From assembly GCA_026710435.1 (NCBI GenBank), contig JAPOQZ010000199.1, positions 1-42,800 on the forward strand: DNA of 42,800 nucleotides, in the 5' to 3' direction. The first letter of the stretch is position 1, and every line of letters begins with the position of its first letter. Under the pieces are notes generated by a model. That model saw nothing but the letters and a program-made list of their open reading frames with translations, made no database searches and was not told the DNA's origin. A program made the position numbers and the translations under genes. Shown here piece by piece: positions 16,330-24,548 of this stretch. This stretch comes from a bacterium (GTDB lineage: Bacteria > Actinomycetota > Acidimicrobiia > Spongiisociales > Spongiisociaceae).

Positions 16330-16944
16330 TTACTGGATCAGGTAGACGAGGACGAAGATCACGATCCAGATGATATCGACGAAGTGCCAGTAGAGACCCA
16401 CCAACTCCACGTTCATGCCTTCGGCTTCGGAGAGGCTGCCGGTCCGTACCGACTTGAACGCGAGCACCAGCAGCATCAGCACGCCGATGACTACGTGCAC
16501 GCCGTGGAAGCCCGTCAACATGTAGAAAGCGCTGGCGGCCGGGTTCACGTTCAGCTTGAGGCCATGCAGGATGAACTCGGCGAACTCGAAGAACTGGCCG
16601 GAAACGAACACGATTCCCAGCAGCGCGGTGGCGAAGAGCCAGGTCCGGGTCTGCTCCTGGTCGTTGCGCGTCAGCGCCGAGTGGGCGAGCACCATGGTCA
16701 AAGAACTCATCAGCAGGACGAACGAGCTGATCGAAGTGAACGGGATGTCGTATAGCTCTACCGGATACAGGGCCCCGGGTCCGAAGTCCCTCCCCTTGAA
16801 CAGCAGGTAGTTGTTGATCAGCGCTCCGAAGAACAGGAACTCCGAACTGAGGAACACCCACATCCCCAGCTTGCGGTTGTCGATCCCGGTGACCTCGTGG
16901 TGGGCGGGCCCGTCGCCGTGGCCGTGGGCCAGATCGGACATCAC
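16330..16944 (-). CDS. ctaE: cytochrome c oxidase subunit III
   Basis: The 204-residue protein has five membrane helices, the short form usual in caa3 oxidases. Motifs include GMWVFLSSEFLFFGALINNY near the N-terminus, with the lipid/proton-region Glu, GFHGVHVVIG with conserved histidines, and LYWHFVDIIWIVIFVLVYL at the end. Subunit III binds phospholipid and supports sustained proton uptake. Its start overlaps the ctaD stop by four bases (ATGA), indicating coupled translation. Confidence 0.93.
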   Translation of the reverse strand: MMSDLAHGHGDGPAHHEVTGIDNRKLGMWVFLSSEFLFFGALINNYLLFKGRDFGPGALYPVELYDIPFTSISSFVLLMSSLTMVLAHSALTRNDQEQTRTWLFATALLGIVFVSGQFFEFAEFILHGLKLNVNPAASAFYMLTGFHGVHVVIGVLMLLVLAFKSVRTGSLSEAEGMNVELVGLYWHFVDIIWIVIFVLVYLIQ

Positions 16945-18995
16945 CCGTTCTCCCCGTGCAGGACCGACTCCTCGGGGTCGTCGTGGTGATCATCATGATC
17001 ATCGTCATCGCCGTGCTCGTCCTCGTGGATCTCCTCGAGCGGCTCTGAGCCCCAGGCGACGAAGGCTCCGATCGTTACGACCGCGCCGGCCACGATCAGG
17101 GGGATGCCCCACGCCTTGGTGTGATACATGATCCCGTAGGCGATGAGCATGATCCCGAGGCCCACGAAGAAGGGGAAGTAGGAGGGGGCCGGCAGGTGGA
17201 TCTCGTGGTCGGGATTGCCGTTCTTGTGGATGAGGTCCGCGACCATCTCGTCGGCCTTCTCCTTGCGGACCGCTCTCCCGTCGGAGTCCTCGTCGTACTT
17301 GCGGTGCCAGAAGTCGTCGAGAGAGTTGACCACAGGCTCGACTGCGAAGTTGTATTCCGGACTCGGGGACGGGATGGTCCACTCCAGGGTACGGGCGTCC
17401 CACGGATCGTCGGGTGCGGGACGGCCCCGACGTTTCGAGTGCATCCAGTTGATCATGAACACCAGCACCGACACCGCGATGACGAAGGAGCCCACCGTCG
17501 CAACCATGTTCCACGCGCCGATACCCGCTTCCTCCGGATACACCCAGGTACGCCTCACCATCCCTTGCAGGCCCAGCCAGTGCATGGGCCCGAACGTCAG
17601 GTTCATGCCGATGAACATCAGCCAGAAGTGCCACTTGCCCAGCGCCTCGTTGTACATCCGGCCTGTCAGTTTCGGGAACCAGTAGTAGATACCGGCGAAC
17701 AGCCCGAAAATGGCTCCGCCGAACAGCACGTAGTGGAAATGCGCCACGACGTAGTAGGTGTCCGTCTGCTGCCAGTCGGAGGGCACGACGGCGTGGGTCA
17801 CCCCTGAGAGGCCGCCGATTACGAACAGGGCCACGAAGCCAAGCGAGAAGAGCATAGGAGTGGCCAGCTTCACCCGGCCTCCCCATACCGTCCCCAGCCA
17901 GTTGAAGATCTTGATACCGGTGGGAATGGCGATGGTCATGGTCGAGAGTCCGAAAGCGGCTTGGGCGACGGTGGGGATACCCGACGAGAACATGTGGTGA
18001 GCCCAAACGCCGAACCCGAGGAAGGCTATGGCGGCGCCGGCGAAGACGACCGCGGGATAGCCGAACAACGGTTTCTTGGAGAACACCGGCAGGGTCTCGG
18101 ACACGATGCCCATAGCGGGCAGGATCAATATGTACACCTCCGGGTGCCCGAACAGCCAGAACAGGTGCTGCCAGAGGATCGGGTCGCCACCTGCCTCCGG
18201 CACGAAGAAGAGAGTTCCGAACTGCCGATCGAAGGTGAGCATGAACAGGGCGATGGCGATGATCGGCAGCGAGAACAGCAGCAGTAGGGCGACCACCAGG
18301 GTCATCCAGACGAACACCGGCATCCTCAGCAACCTCATGCCGGGTGCCCGCATGTTGAGGATCGTCACGATGAAGTTCACCGCCGAAATGAGGGACGCCA
18401 CACCCAGCATCTGCAGTCCGAGGGCTGCGTAGTCGATCGAAGTTCCCGGTGAGTACGCCAGACCGCTGTTGGGGGCGTAGATGAACCATCCGCTGTTGGG
18501 AATCGAGCCGAGCATGCTGGGCTCGGTGACTCCTCCCGGGAGGTTTCCGCCGAGCGGGGCGGGCGAGGTCGCGAAGAGTATCGACGAGTAGATGAACAGA
18601 CCGCCGAATAGGAAGATCCAGTAGCTCACCGCGTTCATCCGCGGGAAGGCCACGTCACGGGCGCCGATCATCAATGGGAGCAGGTAGTTGAAGAAAGCGG
18701 CCGATATGGGCATCACGAATAGGAAGATCATCGTGACCGCGTGCGTCGTGAAAAGACCGTTGTACTCGGCTGCGGTCAGGAAAGCCCCGTCCGGGCCGGC
18801 CAGCTGGAGACGGAGCAGAAGCGCCTCCAAGCCGCCGGCGATGAAGAAGGCGAAGGCGGTGTAGCCGTAGAGGATGCCGATCTTCTTGTGGTCGGCAGTG
18901 GTGATCCACGCCCAGAACCCGGTGGTCAGCCGGGGCCGGCGGTACACCGTGGTGGCCGGTTGCTTGATGGTTTCGTTTGTCAAGTCGATTGCCAT
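16941..18995 (-). CDS. ctaD: cytochrome c oxidase subunit I with C-terminal extension
   Basis: Catalytic subunit of the heme-copper oxidase, reducing O2 to water while pumping protons. The 684 residues contain the heme a ligand H85 (FTTHAVTMIF), the CuB site GHPEVYI (H284, E286, Y288), the HH pair H333/H334, and VVAHFHYVLFG with H419 (heme a3) and H421 (heme a). The E286/Y288 arrangement marks an A-type oxidase. After the twelve core helices come about 120 extra residues: a soluble segment, two additional helices (YFPFFVGLGIMLIAYGIMY) and an Asp/His-rich tail (HEDEHGDDDDHDDHHDD) that could bind metal. A strong ribosome site GAAGGAGGG precedes the ATG. The gene follows ctaC by 19 bases. Confidence 0.96.
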   Translation of the reverse strand: MAIDLTNETIKQPATTVYRRPRLTTGFWAWITTADHKKIGILYGYTAFAFFIAGGLEALLLRLQLAGPDGAFLTAAEYNGLFTTHAVTMIFLFVMPISAAFFNYLLPLMIGARDVAFPRMNAVSYWIFLFGGLFIYSSILFATSPAPLGGNLPGGVTEPSMLGSIPNSGWFIYAPNSGLAYSPGTSIDYAALGLQMLGVASLISAVNFIVTILNMRAPGMRLLRMPVFVWMTLVVALLLLFSLPIIAIALFMLTFDRQFGTLFFVPEAGGDPILWQHLFWLFGHPEVYILILPAMGIVSETLPVFSKKPLFGYPAVVFAGAAIAFLGFGVWAHHMFSSGIPTVAQAAFGLSTMTIAIPTGIKIFNWLGTVWGGRVKLATPMLFSLGFVALFVIGGLSGVTHAVVPSDWQQTDTYYVVAHFHYVLFGGAIFGLFAGIYYWFPKLTGRMYNEALGKWHFWLMFIGMNLTFGPMHWLGLQGMVRRTWVYPEEAGIGAWNMVATVGSFVIAVSVLVFMINWMHSKRRGRPAPDDPWDARTLEWTIPSPSPEYNFAVEPVVNSLDDFWHRKYDEDSDGRAVRKEKADEMVADLIHKNGNPDHEIHLPAPSYFPFFVGLGIMLIAYGIMYHTKAWGIPLIVAGAVVTIGAFVAWGSEPLEEIHEDEHGDDDDHDDHHDDPEESVLHGENG

Positions 18996-19014
18996 CGAGC
19001 CCTCCTTCGATCCA

Positions 19015-20085
19015 TCATTCCAGTGTCGACAAGTATGCGACCAAGGCGTCGATCTCGTCGGCGGTCAAGCCCAGGTACTGCATGAACGATCCCGGTTTCC
19101 ACTCGGGCGGGTCGTTGAGCCAGAGCCTCAGGCTCTCCTCCCAATCCGTCCGGGTCGGGTTCAGCCCGGTGGGAAGGGTTGCGCCCGCGAAAACGTGCCG
19201 GCTGGCGAAGTGTGTCAGGTCGGGCGCGGCGACGGTCAGGGTAGCCGGGTCCGGGTTGTTCACGCCGTCGATTATGTGGCATCCGATGCACGCCCCCGCC
19301 AGGAACACCTCCATGCCCTCCTCCGCAACCGAGCCGGCATCCGGTGTCGCGGCCGGCAGCAACTGGTTGTCGACCCAGGCGTCGAAGTCGCCCTGCGTCA
19401 TGGAGACCACCCGTGCCCTCATCCGGGCGTGGCTCAGGCCGCAGAACTCGGCGCAGTGTCCCCAGTACTCGCCCGGCTCCTCCGCATACAGGCGTTGCTC
19501 GGTTTCCTGGCCTGGTACCAGGTAGCGCTTGCCGGCCAGCTTGGGGATCCAGAAGTTATGCAGGACATCGTCGGATGTCATCTTCGCGCACACCTCCGTG
19601 TCCTCCGGGATCACCATGACGTTGGCGGTGACCACCCCCGAATCGGGATACCGATACTCGAACCACCACTGGTGACCGATCACCTCTATCTCCATGGCGC
19701 CGCGGGGGCAGTCCGCAAGCTCGAAGAGGGTGGTCACCGTCGGGACTGCGATGCCGGCGAGGATAAGCGTCGGCACCACCGTCCACAACAACTCCAGCCG
19801 GGTGTTGCCCTTGAGCTGTTTGGGTTCGGGGCGTTGCTTCCCCTTGCGCTCCCGGAACAGGAAGACAGCCACCAGCAGGGCACCCTGGACGAGGACGAAG
19901 ATGACCACGGCGATCCAGAAGACCGGCCAGAACAGATCGTTGATCCGCTCTGCTATCGGGCCTTGGGAGTCGAACGAGTTGAGAGGCTGCTCGACCCTCC
20001 CGCAACTACCAAGCAACAGCAGACCCAGGAGGGCCACCGGCGCGCGTTTCGATGGCCACCAAGCCGGCCGTTCGCGACGGTTCAT
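19015..20085 (-). CDS. ctaC: cytochrome c oxidase subunit II with fused cytochrome c (caa3 type)
   Basis: Subunit II takes electrons from cytochrome c into the CuA centre. From the ATG with ribosome site AAGGGAGAG, the 356 residues give a lipoprotein signal (LLGLLLLGS-C28), two membrane helices, a cupredoxin domain with GHQWWFEYRYPD and CuA ligands H176, C211, C215, H219 and M222 (GHCAEFCGLSHARM), then a C-terminal cytochrome c domain with CIGCH (C266, C269, H270). The attached cytochrome makes this a caa3-type oxidase. An upstream in-frame start would add 16 residues without a ribosome site. It heads the ctaC-ctaD-ctaE-ctaF run. Confidence 0.95.
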   Translation of the reverse strand: MNRRERPAWWPSKRAPVALLGLLLLGSCGRVEQPLNSFDSQGPIAERINDLFWPVFWIAVVIFVLVQGALLVAVFLFRERKGKQRPEPKQLKGNTRLELLWTVVPTLILAGIAVPTVTTLFELADCPRGAMEIEVIGHQWWFEYRYPDSGVVTANVMVIPEDTEVCAKMTSDDVLHNFWIPKLAGKRYLVPGQETEQRLYAEEPGEYWGHCAEFCGLSHARMRARVVSMTQGDFDAWVDNQLLPAATPDAGSVAEEGMEVFLAGACIGCHIIDGVNNPDPATLTVAAPDLTHFASRHVFAGATLPTGLNPTRTDWEESLRLWLNDPPEWKPGSFMQYLGLTADEIDALVAYLSTLE

Positions 20086-20197
20086 CTCTCCCTTTCGTAA
20101 GTCGGCTGCATGTGAGCTGCGGCCCGTCCGCATGTTACGGGTTCGACACCGTTGCGAACAACCCAGGCTACCCCGACCAGCCCCGGGCTACGAACCG

Positions 20198-21073
20198 TCA
20201 CAACCCGACCCGTTGCAGAGCATGCTCCAACTCGGTGACACCGACCAGACCTTCGAAGCGGTCGGTCACCACCCCGTCCTCGTTCACTACGAACACCCAG
20301 GGCTCGCTGGGGAGACCCCACTCGACCGCAGCCGGCACCGGGACCAACTCCTCCGGCGAGGTGGCGTCGAGGTTGTCATACACGTCCACATGGATCCAGG
20401 CAGCACCGGGGTAACGGTCGATGAGGGTCTTGGCGGTGTCGAGGGCGGGCCCGCAGGTCCGGCTGACGCAGAAGGCCGGTGTGGCGAACACGATCACCGA
20501 CGGTCGTCCCGATCCGACGGCCTCGGCAACCGACACCTCGTACAGGCGCCGGTCCGGGTGAGGATCGCTGGTGATCGTCTCGATAGGACCGTCGGCCAGG
20601 GTCTTGGAACGCGAAGCCGGGGCCGGATCCCCTACGTCGACGGCCAGCGACTCGGCTGCGACAGCGAAAGGAGCCCCGCGCACCAGCCGTCCGTCCACCG
20701 TCCGGACTGCGGGCGTCCACCTGCCGGGGGAGTCGAACAGGAAGTCGGCGACCCACATGCCCGTGCTTTCCGGGATAGCCCACACGAAACGGGCCGGGAC
20801 TTCCTCCCGAAGAGATCCGTCGGGAGCGAAGAAGCCCAGCCCCACCGGCTCGTCGGTGACCAGGGATTCGTTGTCCGGTCCCAGCGCGGAGACCAGCACC
20901 CGCCGGGCGCCGACCGCCAGATCACTCGAAACAACAAGTACCAGGGCGTCGTCCGGCAGGCCGTCGGCGGCGGACCCGCCACACGAGACCGTAGCCATCG
21001 AGGCGAGCAGCAGGAGCACCGACCATAGGAGTGCTCGGAGGGGTCCGTCACTCAAGCGCAGGACGGTACGCAT
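20198..21073 (-). CDS. lipoprotein with thioredoxin-like domain
   Basis: The 291-residue product has a lipoprotein signal (ALLWSVLLLLASMATVS-C). It has an Ig-like beta domain in the first half, and in the second half a thioredoxin fold: SVIVFATPAFCVSRTCGPALD, a central WIHVDVYD strand, the cis-Pro region GLPSEPWVFVVNEDG and a closing VTDRFEGLVGVTELEHAL. The two cysteines are spaced C-x4-C rather than C-x2-C, so it may not be a standard disulfide reductase. Placed just upstream of ctaC, it could reduce the CuA cysteines or help metal delivery, like Sco/TlpA proteins (inference). The chosen ATG avoids overlap with the MOSC gene. Confidence 0.75.
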   Translation of the reverse strand: MRTVLRLSDGPLRALLWSVLLLLASMATVSCGGSAADGLPDDALVLVVSSDLAVGARRVLVSALGPDNESLVTDEPVGLGFFAPDGSLREEVPARFVWAIPESTGMWVADFLFDSPGRWTPAVRTVDGRLVRGAPFAVAAESLAVDVGDPAPASRSKTLADGPIETITSDPHPDRRLYEVSVAEAVGSGRPSVIVFATPAFCVSRTCGPALDTAKTLIDRYPGAAWIHVDVYDNLDATSPEELVPVPAAVEWGLPSEPWVFVVNEDGVVTDRFEGLVGVTELEHALQRVGL

Positions 21074-21092
21074 TGGGGGATACCCGTCGGGT

Positions 21093-21671
21093 TCAACCGG
21101 TAGGGATCGACACGCGGTCACCCGGTGAGACATCGAAGTTGTCGATACCGTCGAGAGCCATCACGAACCCCCGGACTCCCTCGCGGAGGCAGTTGCGCTC
21201 CTCGAGGATGTCGGCGGCTCGAGCGTCGGGACGGCCGGTCACCAGCCGGGTGAACGCCACGCACGGCTCCGCGACGGCAACGGTGCGGATCAACGCCGTA
21301 TCGGTGGAGGACTCGATCCTGATACCTCGCTTGACGTCTTCGAGTCGGATCAATCGATCCGTCTGGACGATCAGGTTCTCCCCGGCGGCCCCGAAGGGAA
21401 TCGGCTCGAACATACGCCACATGTACTCGTAGTGCGAACTGAACCCGATCGAGAGCACCCTCTCCGGCTTGTAGGGGACCGCAGACGGATGGGCCCGGTG
21501 GTGGCAGTCGATCACCCAGGAGGCCCCGTCGAATCCGATCGCTCCGTCGGGCGTGAGGCGGAGCGCCGAAACCTCGGACAGATGGTCAAGGGAGTACTTG
21601 TCTCCGGTGCGGAGCCGGTTTCGCTGCACCTGTAGCTTCACGACCTGCCCGACGACCACCCGATCAGGCAC
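21093..21671 (-). CDS. MOSC-domain-like protein
   Basis: About 192 residues. The second half has features of the MOSC (molybdenum cofactor sulfurase C-terminal) fold: GAAGENLIVQ, VAVAEPCVAF with a conserved Cys, and a closing GVRGFVMALDG...VSPGDRV. MOSC proteins handle sulfur or Moco transfer, but many have no assigned role. The start is a GTG overlapping the previous stop by eight bases, with GAGAGG just before it; a slightly later GTG is possible, and a longer ATG-like start would overlap the GDPD gene by 41 bases. It sits in the run leading to the oxidase genes, with no obvious functional tie. Confidence 0.6.
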   Translation of the reverse strand: MPDRVVVGQVVKLQVQRNRLRTGDKYSLDHLSEVSALRLTPDGAIGFDGASWVIDCHHRAHPSAVPYKPERVLSIGFSSHYEYMWRMFEPIPFGAAGENLIVQTDRLIRLEDVKRGIRIESSTDTALIRTVAVAEPCVAFTRLVTGRPDARAADILEERNCLREGVRGFVMALDGIDNFDVSPGDRVSIPTG

Positions 21672-22479
21672 CTCTCGACCCCCGACCGTGTCCGGCCCGC
21701 GCACGCTCCTCGATTACCTCGAGCAGGAGGTCGGGCCGGTCCGAGATGATCCCGTCCACTCCGAGGTCAAGTAGGTTCTGCATTTCGGTCCTGTCGTTGA
21801 TGGTCCAAACTATCAAGGGGACCCCGGCGGACTTCGCGACCCTTACCGTTCGGGAACTGACGATCGTGATTCCTTGTTTGACCGGCACCTGGAACGAGTC
21901 GCAGCGCGGTCGGTAGGGGAGGTGGAGCCTGGCGGCGGTGACGAACCGTACGGTTTCAGCCGGACCCGCCGACATGCTGACCGGCCGGTCGACCAGCCGG
22001 CGGAACCTGCGCAAGCGAGCGTCGCTGAACGACCCCACGATGACCCGATCCCAGAGATTCAACCCCCGGATCGTTTCTATCAGGGCTTCCTCCATCCCAT
22101 CGCTCTTGAGATCCAGGGAGAAGATACGGTCCGGGTATGCGGTTGCCAGTTCTTCGAGCGTCGGTATGCGGATGCCCCGCCCCCGGTAGGGGTAGTGCCC
22201 GTCGATCCGGAACCCGTGGGCGGCATCCAACTGCTTCAGTTCCTCCAGCGTACGGGTCGAAACGAGGCCGCGGCCGTCGGTGGTGCGGTCGAGGGTGTCG
22301 TCATGGAAGGTCACCAGTACACCGTCCCGGCTGATTTGCAGGTCAGTCTCGAGGTAGCGGTAACCGAGGTCCACGGCTTCCTGGAAGGCTGTCATGGTGT
22401 TCTCGGGCCAGAGCAGCATCGATCCCCGGTGGGCCATGGCGATCGGATGCTCGTGCCGGAGGGCGGTCGAGGGGGCCAT
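21664..22479 (-). CDS. glycerophosphodiester phosphodiesterase family protein
   Basis: Hydrolyses glycerophosphodiesters to glycerol-3-phosphate and an alcohol, with a TIM barrel and divalent metal. From the chosen ATG (271 residues), the catalytic set is in place: AHRG (H17), ENTMTAF, ETDLQISRDG (E44, D46 metal ligands) and TFHDDTLDRTTDG (H59), plus the C-terminal VPLIVWTINDRTEM and GVDGIISDRPDLL motifs. There is no signal peptide, so it is probably cytoplasmic. The full frame runs 83 residues further upstream into the zinc-finger/amidohydrolase gene and that part looks non-coding; an ATG 13 codons earlier is also possible. Confidence 0.9.
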   Translation of the reverse strand: MAPSTALRHEHPIAMAHRGSMLLWPENTMTAFQEAVDLGYRYLETDLQISRDGVLVTFHDDTLDRTTDGRGLVSTRTLEELKQLDAAHGFRIDGHYPYRGRGIRIPTLEELATAYPDRIFSLDLKSDGMEEALIETIRGLNLWDRVIVGSFSDARLRRFRRLVDRPVSMSAGPAETVRFVTAARLHLPYRPRCDSFQVPVKQGITIVSSRTVRVAKSAGVPLIVWTINDRTEMQNLLDLGVDGIISDRPDLLLEVIEERARAGHGRGSRGA

Positions 22480-22544
22480 CCGGACCAGGTTAACGCGAGC
22501 GGGAGCTCTCCCCGCCATGCTGCATCCCGGGTCGGGGAGGGGCT

Positions 22545-23882
22545 TCAGCCGCTCACCACGACTGCGCCGTTCTTGAGGACCTTCCAGATCAGGTTCGCTC
22601 CCGGACGGTAGCTGAGGTAATTCGGACTGGGGGCGTCCAGGATCACCAGATCGGCCGGAGCGCCATGGGCGACATAGCCGCGGCCGTACAATCCGAGGGC
22701 GATGGCCCCACCCCGGGTTGCCGACCACACAGCCTGGTCGGGTGTGAGTCCCATTTCCAGGACGGCTATCGCCACGGCCAGCGGCATCGACTCCACGAGA
22801 ACCGGGTATGGCTGGCAGTCGGTTCCGAGGGCCACCGTAACTCCTGCCCTGATCAGGTCGCGCAGGCCAGGCAGGTAGCTCCGCCCCGCGAGATGAGTCA
22901 AGGGGGTGAGCACCACACTCATTCCCATTTCTCCCATCTGTCTGGCTTTCCGGCGGTCGACGTTTCCATAGTGATCGATTACCGCTGCCTTGGCTTCCAA
23001 CGCCATCTGGTACGCCTCCCCCGATGAGGTGTCCTCGCTGTGGAGACGGATGCGCGCACCCAGACTCGAGGCGCTCGTGAGAAGGAGTCGGGTCTCCTTG
23101 CTCTCGAGCGACCTCCTTCCGTGGGTTACCCGGACCGTGTAGCCGAGACCGCAGACTTCGGGAAGGATGTCGTGGACCAGAGTCTGAAGATGATCGTTCC
23201 GGTCCGGCGGTATCACGGGGAGTTTGGAAACGTCGAACGTGGCGACGAGATCCACCACGTGGTTACCGTTGACGTCCTCCGCCACTCGAAGGAGATCCAA
23301 CTCATCCCGATGGTTGATGCTGTAGCCGGCGGCTGCTTCAGCGACCGTGGTTCCCGACTCGAGCATCCGGGTGAGGCGAGCGCCGATGGCGTCGGCGAGA
23401 TCCTCGGGTGCCGTCATGCGGTTGGCTCGGGCTGTCCCGGCAGGACCGCCGCCGCGAGAGATCGCCTCGGCCTCCGGGACGCCGGCAGCGCGTAGAGCGA
23501 ACTCCTTGCTGCGATCTCCGACGAAGAGCAAGTGGGTGTGCGCATCGATCATCCCCGGGATCACCGATCTCCCGCCACAGTCCAGCTTGGGGAGGGCCCC
23601 GAGACCCTGCGGCATCCGTTCTGCCGGGCCCGCCCATAAGACCCGGCCCTTCCGGATGGCTACGACCGCATTGGTTACCAGTCCCAGGATTCCGGGGAAG
23701 CGCGGGTCGTTGGTCGCCAACTGTCCGATGTTGGTGAGCACCATGTCCCCGACCGGTGTCAGCCGCTCCTTGACCATGCCGGACGCGATCTCGATGCATC
23801 TGTCACAGATGGAAGCACCGAGCGCACCGGCTACCAGGGACTGGGCAGCATCCTCCCGCGTCCCGCAGAAGTTACAGATCAT
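22545..23882 (-). CDS. ClpX-type zinc finger fused to imidazolonepropionase-like amidohydrolase
   Basis: Residues 1-35 are a four-cysteine ClpX zinc-binding domain (C3-N-F-C6 ... I-C26-D-R-C29). The remaining about 400 residues are a metal-dependent amidohydrolase closest in pattern to imidazolonepropionase HutI: VIPGMIDAHTHLLFVGDRSKEF (H115, H117), TTVAEAAAGY, RLHSED (H281), VIDHYG (H304) and VALGTD (D355). Thus the metal ligands and the catalytic His are kept, but the HutI substrate loop E-x-K-S-G-Y-G-L reads E-A-A-A-G-Y-S-I, losing the Lys and Ser. It may hydrolyse another cyclic amide. The zinc finger in ClpX recognises substrates and adaptors, so the fusion could recruit the enzyme to a partner; that is speculative. 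No other hut gene is nearby. Confidence 0.8.
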   Translation of the reverse strand: MICNFCGTREDAAQSLVAGALGASICDRCIEIASGMVKERLTPVGDMVLTNIGQLATNDPRFPGILGLVTNAVVAIRKGRVLWAGPAERMPQGLGALPKLDCGGRSVIPGMIDAHTHLLFVGDRSKEFALRAAGVPEAEAISRGGGPAGTARANRMTAPEDLADAIGARLTRMLESGTTVAEAAAGYSINHRDELDLLRVAEDVNGNHVVDLVATFDVSKLPVIPPDRNDHLQTLVHDILPEVCGLGYTVRVTHGRRSLESKETRLLLTSASSLGARIRLHSEDTSSGEAYQMALEAKAAVIDHYGNVDRRKARQMGEMGMSVVLTPLTHLAGRSYLPGLRDLIRAGVTVALGTDCQPYPVLVESMPLAVAIAVLEMGLTPDQAVWSATRGGAIALGLYGRGYVAHGAPADLVILDAPSPNYLSYRPGANLIWKVLKNGAVVVSG

Positions 23883-24305
23883 CGTGCATCATCCCCAAGG
23901 ATGCCACCCGGTGCCGCTTGACGCTGGTATTAGGAGATGGACTCTTTGCTGGTTGCGTGACGCGCCTGTCGGTGGCAATCGGAGCCGGTTTCCTCGACAT
24001 CCGCTCGGTGGCGGCCATCGCATGCCGAGGGTGACCCACGCCGTCAGCATGGACCGGGACTAACCGGCTCCGAAGCGGATGGTGCGATCCAGGCACTCGC
24101 GCAGTACTGTTCCGAAGCGATGAGCCTCCGCCTGTGGTTCAGCGAACCCGTCGCCGGACAGGTATGAAGGCCAAAACTAACGTCGGGAACGGTTTTCTAT
24201 CGTGGCCAAGCAGGCGAGTGTCGACGTCAAGCCACTTCTGGGCCCTTGGCCGAGTGGAGCCTGTAGAATATGGTAGGAGTATGGGATACTGCCGAAAGGA
24301 CCCGG
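23883..24305. promoter_or_regulatory. divergent intergenic region with an 11-bp inverted repeat
   Basis: CGGAGCCGGTT (23980-23990) and AACCGGCTCCG (24062-24072) are perfect inverted repeats enclosing about 70 bases, inside which CTCGG (24004-24008) can pair with CCGAG (24025-24029). On the minus strand this is 98 bases upstream of the zinc-finger/amidohydrolase start and could be a structured leader. No known riboswitch or tRNA is recognised. AAAGGA at 24295-24300 is the ribosome site of the following DUF433 gene. Confidence 0.4.
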
Positions 24306-24548
24306 ATGACGATTTCCCGTGAGTCGATTTGGGAAACGTGTGACGCTGTGGAGCGCCGCACGGATCGGCTCGGCGGCGCGTGGATATTCGCTGGGACCCG
24401 CGTGCCGATATCTGACCTTTTCGACAACCTCAACGAGGGTGTAACTGTCGACGAGTTCCTCGATTGGTACGAGGGTGTGCCCCGAGCGGCTGTCGAGACC
24501 GTCATCGCTCGACAGATGGAGTATCTCCGTACCGTGAGCGCATCCTGA
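24306..24548 (+). CDS. DUF433 antitoxin-like protein
   Basis: The 80-residue protein shows the DUF433 helix-turn-helix pattern: GGAWIFAGTRVPISDLFDNLNEG, then TVDEFLDWYEGVPRAAVETVIARQMEYL. Such proteins are antitoxins that usually precede a DUF5615 PIN-like nuclease. The start is the ATG 5 bases after AAAGGA; an earlier in-frame ATG adds only 12 residues. The next gene, a DUF5615 remnant, overlaps its stop. It appears intact while its partner is broken. It would act as a DNA-binding autorepressor and toxin neutraliser. Confidence 0.8.
   Translation: MTISRESIWETCDAVERRTDRLGGAWIFAGTRVPISDLFDNLNEGVTVDEFLDWYEGVPRAAVETVIARQMEYLRTVSAS

Noticed and set aside
22545-23882. Assignment as a bona fide HutI of histidine degradation
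   Set aside because: The HutI substrate loop lacks its Lys and Ser, an extra zinc finger is fused in front, and no hutH, hutU or other hut gene is near.
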